Notes: generated by a model from the sequence alone, not told the origin. A DNA stretch of 64,000 nt from Cytophagales bacterium (GCA_022360015.1 JAKSDQ010000152.1:94797-158796); one strand, 5' to 3'; counted from the stretch's first letter, positions 9,321 through 18,089 are shown. Program-made: numbers and translations.

Positions 9321-9352
9321 CAAATATACTTACTTATCAGTAAGTAAACAAA
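9321..9352 (-). promoter_or_regulatory. Bacteroidota promoter with nested TetR operator
   Basis: On the minus strand the -33 box TTTG (9352-9349) and -7 box TATATTTG (9328-9321) are separated by exactly 20 nt, the Bacteroidota consensus layout. The spacer is filled by the palindrome TTACTTA-CTGA-TAAGTAA (9347-9330, seven-base arms). A repressor bound there would block the promoter of the tetR-fabF operon. Confidence 0.82.
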
Positions 9353-9521
9353 TCTATAAATCAAGAAACATCAATTTTTTTACGGAAAGCGCTGACAACT
9401 GATACATTTTGTGCCCTCACAGCACGTTACACCGCTCTTAATCTATCATATTGCTACCAATACTATACCCCTCCCTCCAGACCACCAAAGCTTTACCCAC
9501 ACTCACACTCACACCCAAACT

Positions 9522-9896
9522 TCACACTCTATTCCTGGTTTGTATGTAACCAGTACGAAAGAAATAGTAACCGATAAACAGCGCTCCGAATTCCAGCAGG
9601 TAGTAATTTACCTCGCGAATGTCGTTTACCCATGTGTATATTGCCAGGCCCACCCCAACCAACATAATGATGGCGCCGATGATCATTCTCCTTTTGGCGT
9701 TACTGCCTGATCCGGTGGATGTGGAAGTTGACTCGCGGATAAGTTCATTATCGAGTTGCCGGATAATGTACTTGATATCATCGTCTTCCATTCCTAATTC
9801 CGTCAATTCCTGGCGTATCTGGGCAAAGCTTTTTCCTACCGCCAGCCGTTCTTTCGCGAGCTTGAATGCTTCATCTGCTTTTAGTTGATGTTTCAT
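9522..9896 (-). CDS. Small two-helix membrane protein of unknown function
   Basis: Hypothetical protein of about 124 residues. The start MKHQLKADEAF was chosen over an ATG five codons upstream because the charged helix begins there. The N-terminal half (FKLAKERLAVGKSFAQIRQE, then LTELGMEDDDIKYIIRQL) is an amphipathic helical pair of the type that ends in an 'ELGxxxxxxxYIIRQL' motif. A Ser/Thr/Gly linker follows, then two transmembrane segments (MIIGAIIMLVGVGLAIYTWV and YYLLEFGALFIGYYFF). I do not recognise a characterised family. It is monocistronic; a 7-bp inverted repeat sits about 130 nt upstream. Confidence 0.75.
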   Translation of the reverse strand: MKHQLKADEAFKLAKERLAVGKSFAQIRQELTELGMEDDDIKYIIRQLDNELIRESTSTSTGSGSNAKRRMIIGAIIMLVGVGLAIYTWVNDIREVNYYLLEFGALFIGYYFFRTGYIQTRNRV

Positions 9897-10025
9897 ATAA
9901 ATTAGAGTCAACCGAAATCAATGTCTTTATCACACTTTTCCCCCCGGAAAAACTAACCTGCCCGCCCCAGGTGTACTACAGTGTAGCCTTGTTCATATAT
10001 TACAATGATGGCCTCAACGTATTTT

Positions 10026-10045
10026 AATACCAAAAAAGTGGTATT
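10026..10045. promoter_or_regulatory. Inverted repeat upstream of the small membrane protein gene
   Basis: AATACCA (10026-10032), six-base loop, TGGTATT (10039-10045). It lies in the 230-nt gap between the GH3 gene stop and the membrane-protein start, on the upstream side of the latter. It has no T-run, so it is more likely an operator than a terminator. Confidence 0.4.
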
Positions 10046-10128
10046 GACCAACTCCGGGAGATTACATGTACCTCATTTATGCTTAGGGAAGTGGCCGGGG
10101 CAAAGTGGAACCTGTCATCCTTCCGTAT

Positions 10129-11655
10129 TTACTTGATTACACTGACCATCTCTAGTATATCATCCAGGTACTGCCTGTTATTGGCCAGTCTGGGCACCTT
10201 GTTCTGACCACCCAGCTTCCCTCTTTTTTTCATCCATTGGTAAAAAGTACCTGGCGGCACGCTATGGATTACCGGGGCCTCCAGGGCAATATCTTTATGC
10301 CTTTTCGCATCATAATCCGAATTAATCTCCCTGAGATTTTTATCCAGGTAATATTTAAATCTTTCCAGGTCGTCTGGTAATTTATTGAACTCGATCACCC
10401 ACTCATGGCCTCCTTTTTGTCTTCCATTCAAATAACGGGGTCCTGCAGTAAAATTATCAATTTCCGCCTGGGTGGTCGCACAGGCCAATGTAATGGCTTT
10501 TTCGGCATTTTCAATGATCAGTTCTTCCCCAAAGGCGTTGATAAAATGTTTTGTGCGTCCGGAAATCTTGATCCTGAAGGGTGATAGTGAGGTAAACTTT
10601 ACCGTATCACCGATTTTATATCGCCATAATCCAGCATTGGTAGAAATCACCATGGCATAGTTTTTACCTGTTTCTACTTCATCCAGTCCGATGGCTACAT
10701 CGTTTTCATCGCCAATATGGTCGATAGGAAGGAATTCATAATAAATACCGTAGTCCAGCATTAAAAGCAATTCGTCTGAATCCGACCGGTCCTGAATTCC
10801 GAAAAACCCTTCCGAGGCATTGTAAGTTTCCAGGTAATTCATACTCTTTGAAGGGATCAGGTTTTCAAACATCTTTTGGTAGGGTTTAAATGAAACCGCA
10901 CCATGGGCAAATAGCTCCAGGTTGGGCCAGACTTCCATAATGTTATCTTTGCCTGTCATTTCTAGGATTCTTTGTAACAAAACGATAGTCCAGGTAGGTA
11001 CTCCTGAAATACTGGTGACATTCTCCCGGGAGGTGATTTCTGCCATTTTTTCAATTTTCTCCTCCCATTCGTCCATCAGGGCGATGTCAAGTTTGGGTGT
11101 TCTTACAAACTGGGCCCACAGGGGAAGGTTTTTCATGATTACCGCCGACACGTCTCCATAGTGGGAGTTGGCGTTTTTATCCAGTTGGTTGATCTGGTGG
11201 CTACCTCCTATGGTCAGGCCTTTTCCTGTGAATAGTTTTGTTTCCGGATTATTGTTAAAATAGGTCGAAAGCATATCCTTTCCACCCTTAAAATGGCAGT
11301 CCTCAAGCGCTTCCTGAGATACAGGGATGAACTTGCTGCGCGCGTTGGTAGTCCCTGATGATTTGGCAAACCACTTTATTTCCGAAGGCCATAACACATT
11401 TTGATGCCCTTTCATCAACTTTTCTATATGTGGGAATAACTCTTCATAAGAAACAATCGGAATACGCGATTTAAATGTCTTTATATCGGGAATATCCTTG
11501 AAACTGTATTGTTGGCCATAACTTGTATTTTTAGCGGTATCCAGCAGGTCATCCAACACCTCCCGCTGTACCTCCAGCGGGTACTTCATGAACAGCTCCA
11601 CTTCGTGGATACGCTTTTTCATTACCCAGGTCAAAATAGAATTAATCAGCGCCAT
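10129..11655 (-). CDS. GH3-family acyl-adenylating amido synthetase
   Basis: Protein of 508 residues of the GH3 (auxin-responsive promoter) family, in the ANL adenylating superfamily. The ATP-binding motif SSGTTNARSKFIPVS lies near residue 104, YNASEGFFG near 281 and YRLGD-like WRYKIGDTVKFT near 347. Plant members join amino acids to jasmonate or auxin; the bacterial substrate is unknown. It is last in a minus-strand run after recJ and lptB, 58 nt from lptB. The link to lipopolysaccharide export genes is conserved in my memory of Bacteroidota genomes, but its meaning is unclear. Confidence 0.9.
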   Translation of the reverse strand: MALINSILTWVMKKRIHEVELFMKYPLEVQREVLDDLLDTAKNTSYGQQYSFKDIPDIKTFKSRIPIVSYEELFPHIEKLMKGHQNVLWPSEIKWFAKSSGTTNARSKFIPVSQEALEDCHFKGGKDMLSTYFNNNPETKLFTGKGLTIGGSHQINQLDKNANSHYGDVSAVIMKNLPLWAQFVRTPKLDIALMDEWEEKIEKMAEITSRENVTSISGVPTWTIVLLQRILEMTGKDNIMEVWPNLELFAHGAVSFKPYQKMFENLIPSKSMNYLETYNASEGFFGIQDRSDSDELLLMLDYGIYYEFLPIDHIGDENDVAIGLDEVETGKNYAMVISTNAGLWRYKIGDTVKFTSLSPFRIKISGRTKHFINAFGEELIIENAEKAITLACATTQAEIDNFTAGPRYLNGRQKGGHEWVIEFNKLPDDLERFKYYLDKNLREINSDYDAKRHKDIALEAPVIHSVPPGTFYQWMKKRGKLGGQNKVPRLANNRQYLDDILEMVSVIK

Positions 11656-11713
11656 AGTATAATCTCTCTCGAATCGTTGCTCTTAAAAGTACTTAAAAAT
11701 GCATAATTTCCAG

Positions 11714-12448
11714 CTAAATTTTTCTTTTTAGCTCAAAGTGTTTGCCCAGGTAGACCCTTCTTACCTGTTCATCTGCCGCCAGTTCTTCAGCGGTGCCGGC
11801 TTTGAGCAACCGCCCTTCAAACATCAGGTATGCCCGGTCTGTGATTGATAAAGTTTCGTTTACATTATGATCGGTAATGAGTATTCCGATGTTTTTGTTT
11901 TTGAGTTTGGCTACGATGCTTTGGATTTCCTCTACAGCGATGGGATCAACACCGGCAAAAGGCTCATCCAGCAAAACAAAATTAGGATCCACCGACAGGG
12001 CTCTCGCTATTTCTGTCCTCCTTCTCTCTCCGCCCGATAACACCATGCCCAAATTCTTCCTCACATGAGTAAGGCTAAATTCTTCCAACAGCGCCTCCAT
12101 TTTTTCCTTTTGCTGCACCTTGGGTATTTTTCGCTGTTCCAATACCGCCATTAAATTTTCTTCTACTGTCAGTTTTCTGAAAACCGAAGCCTCCTGAGCC
12201 AGGTAACCAATACCCCTTTTCGCCCGCTGATACATAGGAAGTTGTGTGATGTTTTCTCCGTTTACATATATTTCCCCCTCATTGGGTTTGATCAGGCCAA
12301 CGATCATGTAAAAGGTGGTTGTTTTGCCTGCACCATTGGGGCCCAGTAAACCCACAATTTCTCCCTGTGTTACCTCCACAGATATGTGGTCTACAACGGT
12401 TCTTTTCTTATATATTTTGACTAGATCTCTGGCACTTAACTTTTTCAT
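11714..12448 (-). CDS. lptB: LPS export ABC transporter ATP-binding protein
   Basis: Cytosolic ATPase of 244 residues that powers extraction of lipopolysaccharide from the inner membrane with LptFG. Walker A GPNGAGKT at residues 36-43, signature LSGGERRR at 137-144, Walker B FVLLDEP at 157-163, and the LptB-type phrase FAGVDPIAV follow in order. The signature with ERRR and the short length separate it from other ABC ATPases. lptFG are not in the window. recJ lies 35 nt upstream on the same strand. Confidence 0.94.
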   Translation of the reverse strand: MKKLSARDLVKIYKKRTVVDHISVEVTQGEIVGLLGPNGAGKTTTFYMIVGLIKPNEGEIYVNGENITQLPMYQRAKRGIGYLAQEASVFRKLTVEENLMAVLEQRKIPKVQQKEKMEALLEEFSLTHVRKNLGMVLSGGERRRTEIARALSVDPNFVLLDEPFAGVDPIAVEEIQSIVAKLKNKNIGILITDHNVNETLSITDRAYLMFEGRLLKAGTAEELAADEQVRRVYLGKHFELKRKI

Positions 12449-12483
12449 TCATCCAATATTAAAAATGGCTTTCCGGTATTTGT

Positions 12484-14187
12484 TTAATCGAATTTCAAGT
12501 CCTTTAGATACAATTGCAAGGATTTGATACCGATATAATCGTTTTCTTCAATAGTGTAAGCGATTTTAAACCGCATGCCACTGTCGATTAATTCAAAATA
12601 CTCAGCAAATCCGAAGCCAATTATTTCGATTTTTGCGGCAGCGCCCTCCTGACCGGCTATGAACTTGATATGTTTCTCCTTCATAATTTTGGGCCGCTCC
12701 GTGGCATAGATATTTTCCGATACAAAAACAGGCGTATTATTTTTTGGTCCGAAGGGACTCATTTGCCTGAGGATATTAAAAAATTTTTGGTTGATGCAAT
12801 CGAAACTAATCTTTTGGTCAATTTCCAGGTTAGGTACCATTTGTTCTTCAGTAATGGTACTGGCAACTACCTCTTCAAACTTTCTTTGAAATGCAAAAAA
12901 ATTATCCTCTTTGAGTGTCAGTCCTGCGGCATAGCGGTGACCGCCGAATTGATCCAGTAAATCAGCACATGCGGCGATAGCTTCATAGACATCAAATCCG
13001 GAAACTGATCGGGCGGAACCTGTAATTTTATTATTTGATTCGGTCAGGATAATAGTTGGTTTGTAATATTTTTCAATACACCGTGATGCCACAATACCTA
13101 TCACACCTTTGTGCCAGTCTTTTTTATAGAGCACTGTAGACTTCGTATTTTTGTAGGTCTCATTTTCCTCAATCATTGAAAATGCCTCCCGAGTGGTATT
13201 ATTGTCAAAATCCCTTCTCCTGCTATTGTGGTGATTGATCTTGGAGGCGTAGGCATCGGCTTCTTTTTGGTTTTCGGAGATCAGCAACTCTACCGAAGCC
13301 CTTGCGTGGTCAATCCGCCCTGCCGCATTGATACGCGGGCCAATACTGAAAACAATACTGGAGATATTCAGCTTTCCTTCGAGGCCAACCACTTTGATGA
13401 GTGCCTGCAGGCCGGTACTGGGTTTCCGGTTCAGCTTGATCAATCCGTAGTGGGCCAGTATCCGGTTTTCATCTGTGATGGGTACAATATCAGAGGCAAT
13501 GCTTACCGCCACCAGATCCAGATAGTGGTAAAGCGTACGTATGTCATAATTGTTTTTGATACAAAGCGCCTGCAACAACTTAAATCCAATGCCGCATCCA
13601 GACAGCTCTTTAAAGGGATAATGGCAATTTTTCCTTTTGGGATCCAAAATGGCAATGGCATTGGGTAGTTGCTGACCGGGCCTGTGGTGATCGCAAATAA
13701 TAAAATCTATACCCTTTTTTCTGGCGTAGGCAACTTTGTCAATGGCTTTTATGCCGCAATCGAGACTGACAATCAAATCTACCTGGGTTTGGCTTGCATA
13801 GTCTATTCCATCGATAGAAACGCCGTATCCTTCTGCATACCGGTCAGGAATGTAAAAGTCTATGTTTTTGTGGTATTTTTTCAGAAAATCAAAAAACGTA
13901 GCCACGGCAGTGGTGCCATCCACGTCATAATCACCATATACCAGAATCCTTTGTTTGTACCTGATGGCTTCATTAATTCTTTCTACGGCCAGGTCCATAT
14001 CTTTCATTAAGAATGGATCGTGAAGTTGCTCCAGGATAGGGCGGAAATAGGTTTTGGCTTCATCAAAGTTGGAAATACCCCTTTGAAGCAGCAAAGCGGA
14101 AAGAATGGAATTAACATTTATTTCGTTGGAGAGTCGCTCAATTTGATCTGCTGGTGGCTGTTCTTTATAATCCCATCTGTTTACCAT
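12484..14187 (-). CDS. recJ: Single-stranded-DNA-specific exonuclease RecJ
   Basis: 5'-3' ssDNA exonuclease of 567 residues acting in recombination and mismatch repair. The DHH catalytic motifs are intact: GDYDVDGT at 85-92, SLDCGIKA at 141-148 and CDHHRPG at 165-171. The DHHA1 motif appears near residue 385 as GSARSVSGFDVYEA, and GGHRYAAGLTL lies near 410. The C-terminal OB-like domain is present, so the protein is complete. It heads the recJ-lptB-GH3 run and diverges from the Fic gene, sharing a 289-nt intergenic region. Confidence 0.95.
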   Translation of the reverse strand: MVNRWDYKEQPPADQIERLSNEINVNSILSALLLQRGISNFDEAKTYFRPILEQLHDPFLMKDMDLAVERINEAIRYKQRILVYGDYDVDGTTAVATFFDFLKKYHKNIDFYIPDRYAEGYGVSIDGIDYASQTQVDLIVSLDCGIKAIDKVAYARKKGIDFIICDHHRPGQQLPNAIAILDPKRKNCHYPFKELSGCGIGFKLLQALCIKNNYDIRTLYHYLDLVAVSIASDIVPITDENRILAHYGLIKLNRKPSTGLQALIKVVGLEGKLNISSIVFSIGPRINAAGRIDHARASVELLISENQKEADAYASKINHHNSRRRDFDNNTTREAFSMIEENETYKNTKSTVLYKKDWHKGVIGIVASRCIEKYYKPTIILTESNNKITGSARSVSGFDVYEAIAACADLLDQFGGHRYAAGLTLKEDNFFAFQRKFEEVVASTITEEQMVPNLEIDQKISFDCINQKFFNILRQMSPFGPKNNTPVFVSENIYATERPKIMKEKHIKFIAGQEGAAAKIEIIGFGFAEYFELIDSGMRFKIAYTIEENDYIGIKSLQLYLKDLKFD

Positions 14188-14409
14188 AATTTTTCAAAAT
14201 AAAGATAAGAATTAAAATTCTCGAAGTATTTATGTAGAAATTTTGAAATTTCCAGCGGGGGAACTTTTCGCAAGATAGAATAAATCAATTTAATGTCAAG
14301 GTGATTTTCCGGTGGTTACCTGCGAAATGCGTGGATAATTAAAACCTTTTTCTGAATTTGATACTTATCAGGGGGAATACTTGACCACAAGATTTTTCAA
14401 GGAAAACAG

Positions 14410-14469
14410 CTACAATTGGCCATAATTAGCTATATTTGGCTACAATTGGCTACAATTGACCAGATTTAG
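14410..14469 (+). repeat. Helix-phased 10-bp tandem repeat array upstream of fic
   Basis: Six consecutive 10-base units: CTACAATTGG, CCATAATTAG, CTATATTTGG, CTACAATTGG, CTACAATTGA and a weaker CCAGATTTAG. Three are almost identical. The array ends seven bases before the fic ATG at 14477. Most units resemble the -7 promoter element (TAnnTTTG); the third contains a perfect TATATTTG at 14431-14438. Confidence 0.85.
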
Positions 14470-14476
14470 ATGAATT

Positions 14477-15568
14477 ATGGCAAGATTAAACAGACAAGAT
14501 ATGATATTGGTAACAAGTGAAATCCTGGCGTTGATCACGGAGCTGGATGAGTTTAAAGGCAAATGGCAGGTTCTGAATACCCTGGCGCCAGACCACCTTG
14601 CTGACCTTAAAAAAGTGGCCACCATAGAAAGTATCGGATCATCTACGCGCATAGAAGGATCAAAACTGTCTGACGAGGAGGTTGACAGATTACTTTCAGG
14701 TCTGGAAACAAAATCCTTTCAATCTCGCGATGAACAGGAAGTGGCGGGCTATGCAGATACTATGAACCAGATTTTTTTAAGTTGGAACATGGTACCATTT
14801 ACTGAGAATTACATTAAACAGTTCCATAGTATGCTTTTGCGATACAGCGAAAAGGATCAATGGCATAAAGGGGAATACAAAAAAAACGCCAATCATGTCG
14901 AGGCTTTTGATTCACAGGGTAAAAGCCTGGGCGTCATATTTGAAACGGCAAGTCCTTTTGAAACGCCCAACAAAATGGCAGATCTTGTGGACTGGACAAA
15001 TACAATGTTGGAAGAAGGGACTTTACATACCTTGTTTGTGATTGCCATATTCACGGTGGAGTTCCTTGCCATTCATCCCTTTCAGGATGGCAACGGGCGT
15101 TTGTCACGAGTCTTAACTACTTTGTTATTGCTGAGAGCGGGATACCAATATGTACCTTACAGTTCCCTGGAATATGTCATCGAGATGAATAAAGACAACT
15201 ACTATCTTGCTTTGCGACAGAGTCAAAAAACATTAAAAACCGGTAAACCGGATTACCAGCCCTGGCTGATGTTTTTTTTTCAAAGTTTAAAGGCACAAAA
15301 ACAACGTTTGGAGAAACGCATCGGCAGTGCTGAAAAATTCTATAATGCACTTCCGGCACTTTCGGAAACGATTTTGAAACTGTTCGGACATCACCGGCGT
15401 TTGTCAACCGGTGAGATCGAAAGACAGACCGGCGAAAGCCGTGCTACAATCAAGAAACGCCTGGGCGAACTCGTGCAAGCCGGTTATCTTGTACGCCATG
15501 GCAAGGGCCGTTCCACATGGTATAGCTTAGCTGCGAGAAACCCGATTGGGTCAACTACCCAATACTGA
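14477..15568 (+). CDS. Fic domain AMP-transferase with C-terminal winged helix
   Basis: Protein of 363 residues. The catalytic Fic motif HPFQDGNGR is intact at residues 200-208. The inhibitory helix motif (S/T)xxxE(G/N) is present N-terminally as STRIEG (Ser56 to Gly61, inhibitory Glu60), so this is a class II, self-inhibited Fic enzyme expected to AMPylate a protein target. Residues about 315-355 (LSTGEIERQTGESRATIKKR) form a winged helix, a common arrangement that suggests DNA binding and autoregulation. It is monocistronic. The repeat array at 14410-14469 directly before the start is the obvious candidate operator. Confidence 0.92.
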   Translation: MARLNRQDMILVTSEILALITELDEFKGKWQVLNTLAPDHLADLKKVATIESIGSSTRIEGSKLSDEEVDRLLSGLETKSFQSRDEQEVAGYADTMNQIFLSWNMVPFTENYIKQFHSMLLRYSEKDQWHKGEYKKNANHVEAFDSQGKSLGVIFETASPFETPNKMADLVDWTNTMLEEGTLHTLFVIAIFTVEFLAIHPFQDGNGRLSRVLTTLLLLRAGYQYVPYSSLEYVIEMNKDNYYLALRQSQKTLKTGKPDYQPWLMFFFQSLKAQKQRLEKRIGSAEKFYNALPALSETILKLFGHHRRLSTGEIERQTGESRATIKKRLGELVQAGYLVRHGKGRSTWYSLAARNPIGSTTQY

Positions 15569-15758
15569 CAATTTACATATGGAAATTTCCACTATTTGCT
15601 TTTTCTTGATGATACACATGTTTTTCCAAAAACCTGAGTTCATAATGTTGAGAGCCTGTAAACTCCTTTGGGCGCTCAAAATAATTGATCAGTAATTTAT
15701 TTCAGCTATTACCAATAAACGGTTTTTATAAGTGAAGAAAGTTGATAAATTAGCCAAT

Positions 15759-16199
15759 TCACTCATCATTTGAGCCCTCAGCACTTTCTTGTTTTAACAA
15801 TTGGATTTGCGCCTCTAAGTGGTGAACCTTTTCAACCAGCAATTCCCTCGACTTAATGAGTTCATCCAGATAGTTGAGGTATTTTTCGAAGACCATTTTT
15901 AGTTCAGATTTTGATAAATTATTCAGTTCAGGCCTGGTAAGCCCAATAATATCGGAAATATCAACTTTTTGGCTCTTAACATTTACCCCGAACAGGTCAT
16001 CTAACGAAACATCCAGTATTTTTGCCAGAACCGGTAAAAAATCGCCTTTTGGATATACGTTATTTGCTTCATAGGAGCTTATATGTCTGGCAGCGAACTC
16101 TAAATTTGTTTCTTTAGACAATAATTCTGCCAGTTGCTTTTGACTTAATCCTTTTCCTTGTCTGTATTTTCTGAGGCTTATGGAGAAAATATTTCTCAA
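15759..16199 (-). CDS. XRE-family helix-turn-helix regulator with coiled-coil tail
   Basis: Protein of 146 residues. The XRE helix-turn-helix spans about residues 8-68: LRKYRQGKGLSQKQLAELLS, RHISSYEANNVYPKGDFL and LAKILDVSLDDLFG. The C-terminal 45 residues (KSELKMVFEKYLNYLDELIK to LLKQESAEG) are heptad-like and probably form a dimerising coiled coil. No ATG precedes the domain; the best start is TTG at 16199. A 9-bp inverted repeat overlaps this start, which points to autorepression. No toxin gene is adjacent, so it is not an obvious antitoxin. Confidence 0.85.
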   Translation of the reverse strand: MRNIFSISLRKYRQGKGLSQKQLAELLSKETNLEFAARHISSYEANNVYPKGDFLPVLAKILDVSLDDLFGVNVKSQKVDISDIIGLTRPELNNLSKSELKMVFEKYLNYLDELIKSRELLVEKVHHLEAQIQLLKQESAEGSNDE

Positions 16200-16224
16200 A
16201 ATTGTTATTGTTAATAGAAATATT
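16188..16224. promoter_or_regulatory. Inverted repeat overlapping the XRE start codon
   Basis: AATATTTCT at 16188-16196 and AGAAATATT at 16216-16224 are perfect nine-base arms 19 nt apart. The left arm lies in the first codons of the XRE gene, so a bound regulator would block its own transcription start or translation. Confidence 0.55.
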
Positions 16225-16692
16225 ATGTTGTATATTTATTGATACAAAATACAAGGTTTCAAAATCATGAAATATAAAAAAATTATACATGTTATGGCTG
16301 TTCTAGAAAACTGGGTGAACGTAGAAACTTAAATTTGAAAAAACAAACCATGATAACCTAAGCTGACCTCATAATTTTCATCTTTGATGTATATTCCATC
16401 ATATTGAGTTTTAACACACGTCATCTAAAACAAAGCGATCAAACTGCCTCGCATCTTCCCCCATAATAGAATGCCAGGCGATAGCAAAGCATTATACTGA
16501 CTGCCTTCTTGTTTTGAAAATAGGTGGTGGTATAAAGTTAATGTTTGTTGCCGTGCTGCAAAGTTAAACCCTATTCTTATTTAAAGGATACAGAAGTTAA
16601 ATTAATGAGTCTTTATGGGAACCTTTAAGAACTGGGAGCTTGAAGCCGGAATGACTGTGGGGGCAGGGACTTTGGTTTTAGGCTACCAATTC
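16225..16692. other. AT-rich intergenic region without recognised gene
   Basis: About 470 nt between the XRE upstream operator and the NYN gene stop. The XRE promoter must lie at the left. No ORF of note, RNA fold, terminator or repeat was seen in the rest. Confidence 0.5.
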
Positions 16693-17301
16693 CTACTTCC
16701 AGTTATCCGGTCTTTTTAACACATAAGCGTTAGATAATGTTACTTTCTCCGGAAGTACGGATTTTCTGAACCTGTGTTCATAACGGGAAAGCTTAATTGT
16801 TACGTCGGAATTTAAACTCAAGTCGACACTATACCTGTTTGGAGGAAAATAGGTAAATATTTTATGGTTTGGTTCCAGTTCCCTTATTAGATGAATAGGT
16901 GGTAGTAAATCGCTGTCCGCACTTACTAAAATAGAGATATCGTTTTTATTCCGGATGACATTTTTAATCATTTCAATAGCAATGTTTACATCAGTTTGCT
17001 TTTCTTCATAGGTTGTGTATTTCTTACCATCTAACTTTATTTTTTTTGAAACGTATTTTCCAAAAACCAACCTGAACTTAGGATTTAGCTTATTAGCCGA
17101 AAAAAATAAGTCTTGGCGATTTTTTTTACCTTGGTCCTTGGGCGTTGCAGTAAAATAATATACAGTGCCTAGTTCTTGATTGGGTTTTAAAAACCAGGAG
17201 CAAAACTTAACAATATCAAGCCAGTAGTACTTTTTCCATCCACGGGATCTGAGACCATAATAAAAATTGAAACCATCAAAATAAAAATTTACTCTTCTCA
17301 T
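16693..17301 (-). CDS. NYN (PIN-like) domain RNase, LabA/DUF88 type
   Basis: Protein of about 202 residues. The start MRRVNFYFDGFNFYYG was chosen because the NYN fold begins at once with its first acidic strand (YFDGFN, Asp9); the upstream in-frame extension is translated promoter DNA. Further acidic residues typical of the PIN/NYN active site are KQTDVNIAIEM (Asp near 103) and LVSADSDLLPPI (Asp near 125 and 127). A metal-dependent RNase role is expected from the family. It is alone on the minus strand and has an intrinsic-terminator-like hairpin in its own 5' leader. Confidence 0.82.
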   Translation of the reverse strand: MRRVNFYFDGFNFYYGLRSRGWKKYYWLDIVKFCSWFLKPNQELGTVYYFTATPKDQGKKNRQDLFFSANKLNPKFRLVFGKYVSKKIKLDGKKYTTYEEKQTDVNIAIEMIKNVIRNKNDISILVSADSDLLPPIHLIRELEPNHKIFTYFPPNRYSVDLSLNSDVTIKLSRYEHRFRKSVLPEKVTLSNAYVLKRPDNWK

Positions 17302-17308
17302 GAGGAAA

Positions 17309-17334
17309 TAAAAAAAGCCCTTTTTTGAAGGGCT
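17309..17334 (-). terminator. Terminator-like hairpin in the NYN gene leader
   Basis: On the minus strand AGCCCTT (17334-17328), loop, AAGGGCT (17322-17316), then T-run to about 17309, eight nucleotides before the NYN start codon. Because the promoter at 17376-17407 lies upstream of it, the hairpin lies inside the leader and could act as an attenuator. Confidence 0.7.
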
Positions 17335-17375
17335 AGGATCCTGGCATATCTCAACCAGAAGGGGTAATGTTAATA

Positions 17376-17407
17376 CAAATATACATTGATGCTTTTGAAA
17401 AAGCAAA
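17376..17407 (-). promoter_or_regulatory. Bacteroidota promoter of the NYN gene
   Basis: On the minus strand TTTG (17407-17404), 20-nt spacer, TATATTTG (17383-17376): a perfect match to the TTTG-N20-TAnnTTTG consensus. Transcription would begin near 17368, giving a leader of about 67 nt. Confidence 0.72.
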
Positions 17408-17454
17408 TTGAAAACAATTTTACTTCATCCAAATTTGGATTTTTTTCAACAAAA

Positions 17455-17479
17455 AAGCAGTACTTAAAAAGCACTGCTT
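17455..17479 (-). terminator. Terminator of the SPOR-like protein gene
   Basis: On the minus strand AAGCAGT (17479-17473) pairs with ACTGCTT (17461-17455), followed by a T-run (17456-17451). It lies 25-45 nt past the stop codon of the gene at 17502-18089. Confidence 0.75.
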
Positions 17480-17501
17480 CCAACACAAAACCAGTGTTAC
17501 A

Positions 17502-18089
17502 TCAGTTGACTATTCCCTCAAGAACATCTTTGATAGGAACCCTAACACCGTCTTTGTAGGGAACGATCCAGGCATCTTTGACACCCATTTCCCTTAGATA
17601 TTTTTTAAAAGTATCGGCTTCCCAGTAATCGCCAAAGCTACCCAGGGTAAACTTTTGAATACCGTCGATGTCTTCAGCGGCGAAATCACCGCCGGCACTT
17701 TCATATTTTTTAAGATCCATATTTTTGTAAGCTCCGATCTGCACTTTGAAAACCACCCCCTGGGCTGTTCTTGTTTCGTTCACAGTTTCTATAGTGTTTA
17801 ATGCGCTACTGGCCTCTTCCCGGGCAGCAGCCAGATCGGATTTTAACCTGTTTATTTCAGCATCTTTATCCGCAACCCTGGATTGCAGACTTGAGACCTG
17901 CCCTTCCAGGCTGCTGACTTTTCCTTTCATGGAACTGCTTTCCTCCACAATTCTTTTAAATTCCTCAAGGGGAAGACTTTTTTGTCTTTTTTTCCACTCT
18001 TTTTTCTCCTTTTTGGAGAGTTGTGCGTGGGCCTGCTGTGCCAATGAAGTACAAAACACTAAACAAATAATCAATACCAGGTTTTTCAT
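17502..18089 (-). CDS. Secreted coiled-coil protein with SPOR-like C-terminal domain
   Basis: Exported protein of 195 residues. A signal peptide (MKNLVLIICLVFCTSLAQQAHA) is followed by a basic linker (KKEKKEWKKRQKSL), a coiled coil about residues 45-105 (VSSLEGQVSSLQSRV and following heptads) and a C-terminal domain beginning GVVFKVQIGAYKNMDL that resembles SPOR-type folds (KFTLGSFGDYWEADTFKKYL). Bacteroidota homologues are often named 'Ezrin/radixin/moesin family', a label based on the coiled coil only. A periplasmic, cell-wall-linked role is inference. It lies 110 nt downstream of fumC on the same strand and has its own terminator. Confidence 0.82.
   Translation of the reverse strand: MKNLVLIICLVFCTSLAQQAHAQLSKKEKKEWKKRQKSLPLEEFKRIVEESSSMKGKVSSLEGQVSSLQSRVADKDAEINRLKSDLAAAREEASSALNTIETVNETRTAQGVVFKVQIGAYKNMDLKKYESAGGDFAAEDIDGIQKFTLGSFGDYWEADTFKKYLREMGVKDAWIVPYKDGVRVPIKDVLEGIVN

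Noticed and set aside
9496..9532. CACACT-like low-complexity tract
   Set aside because: Short simple sequence (CACACTCACACTCACAC) without unit conservation or link to a promoter; no evidence of function.
17302..17406. N-terminal extension of the NYN protein to an upstream ATG
   Set aside because: It would translate the promoter and terminator hairpin; the NYN fold begins at the downstream ATG (17301).
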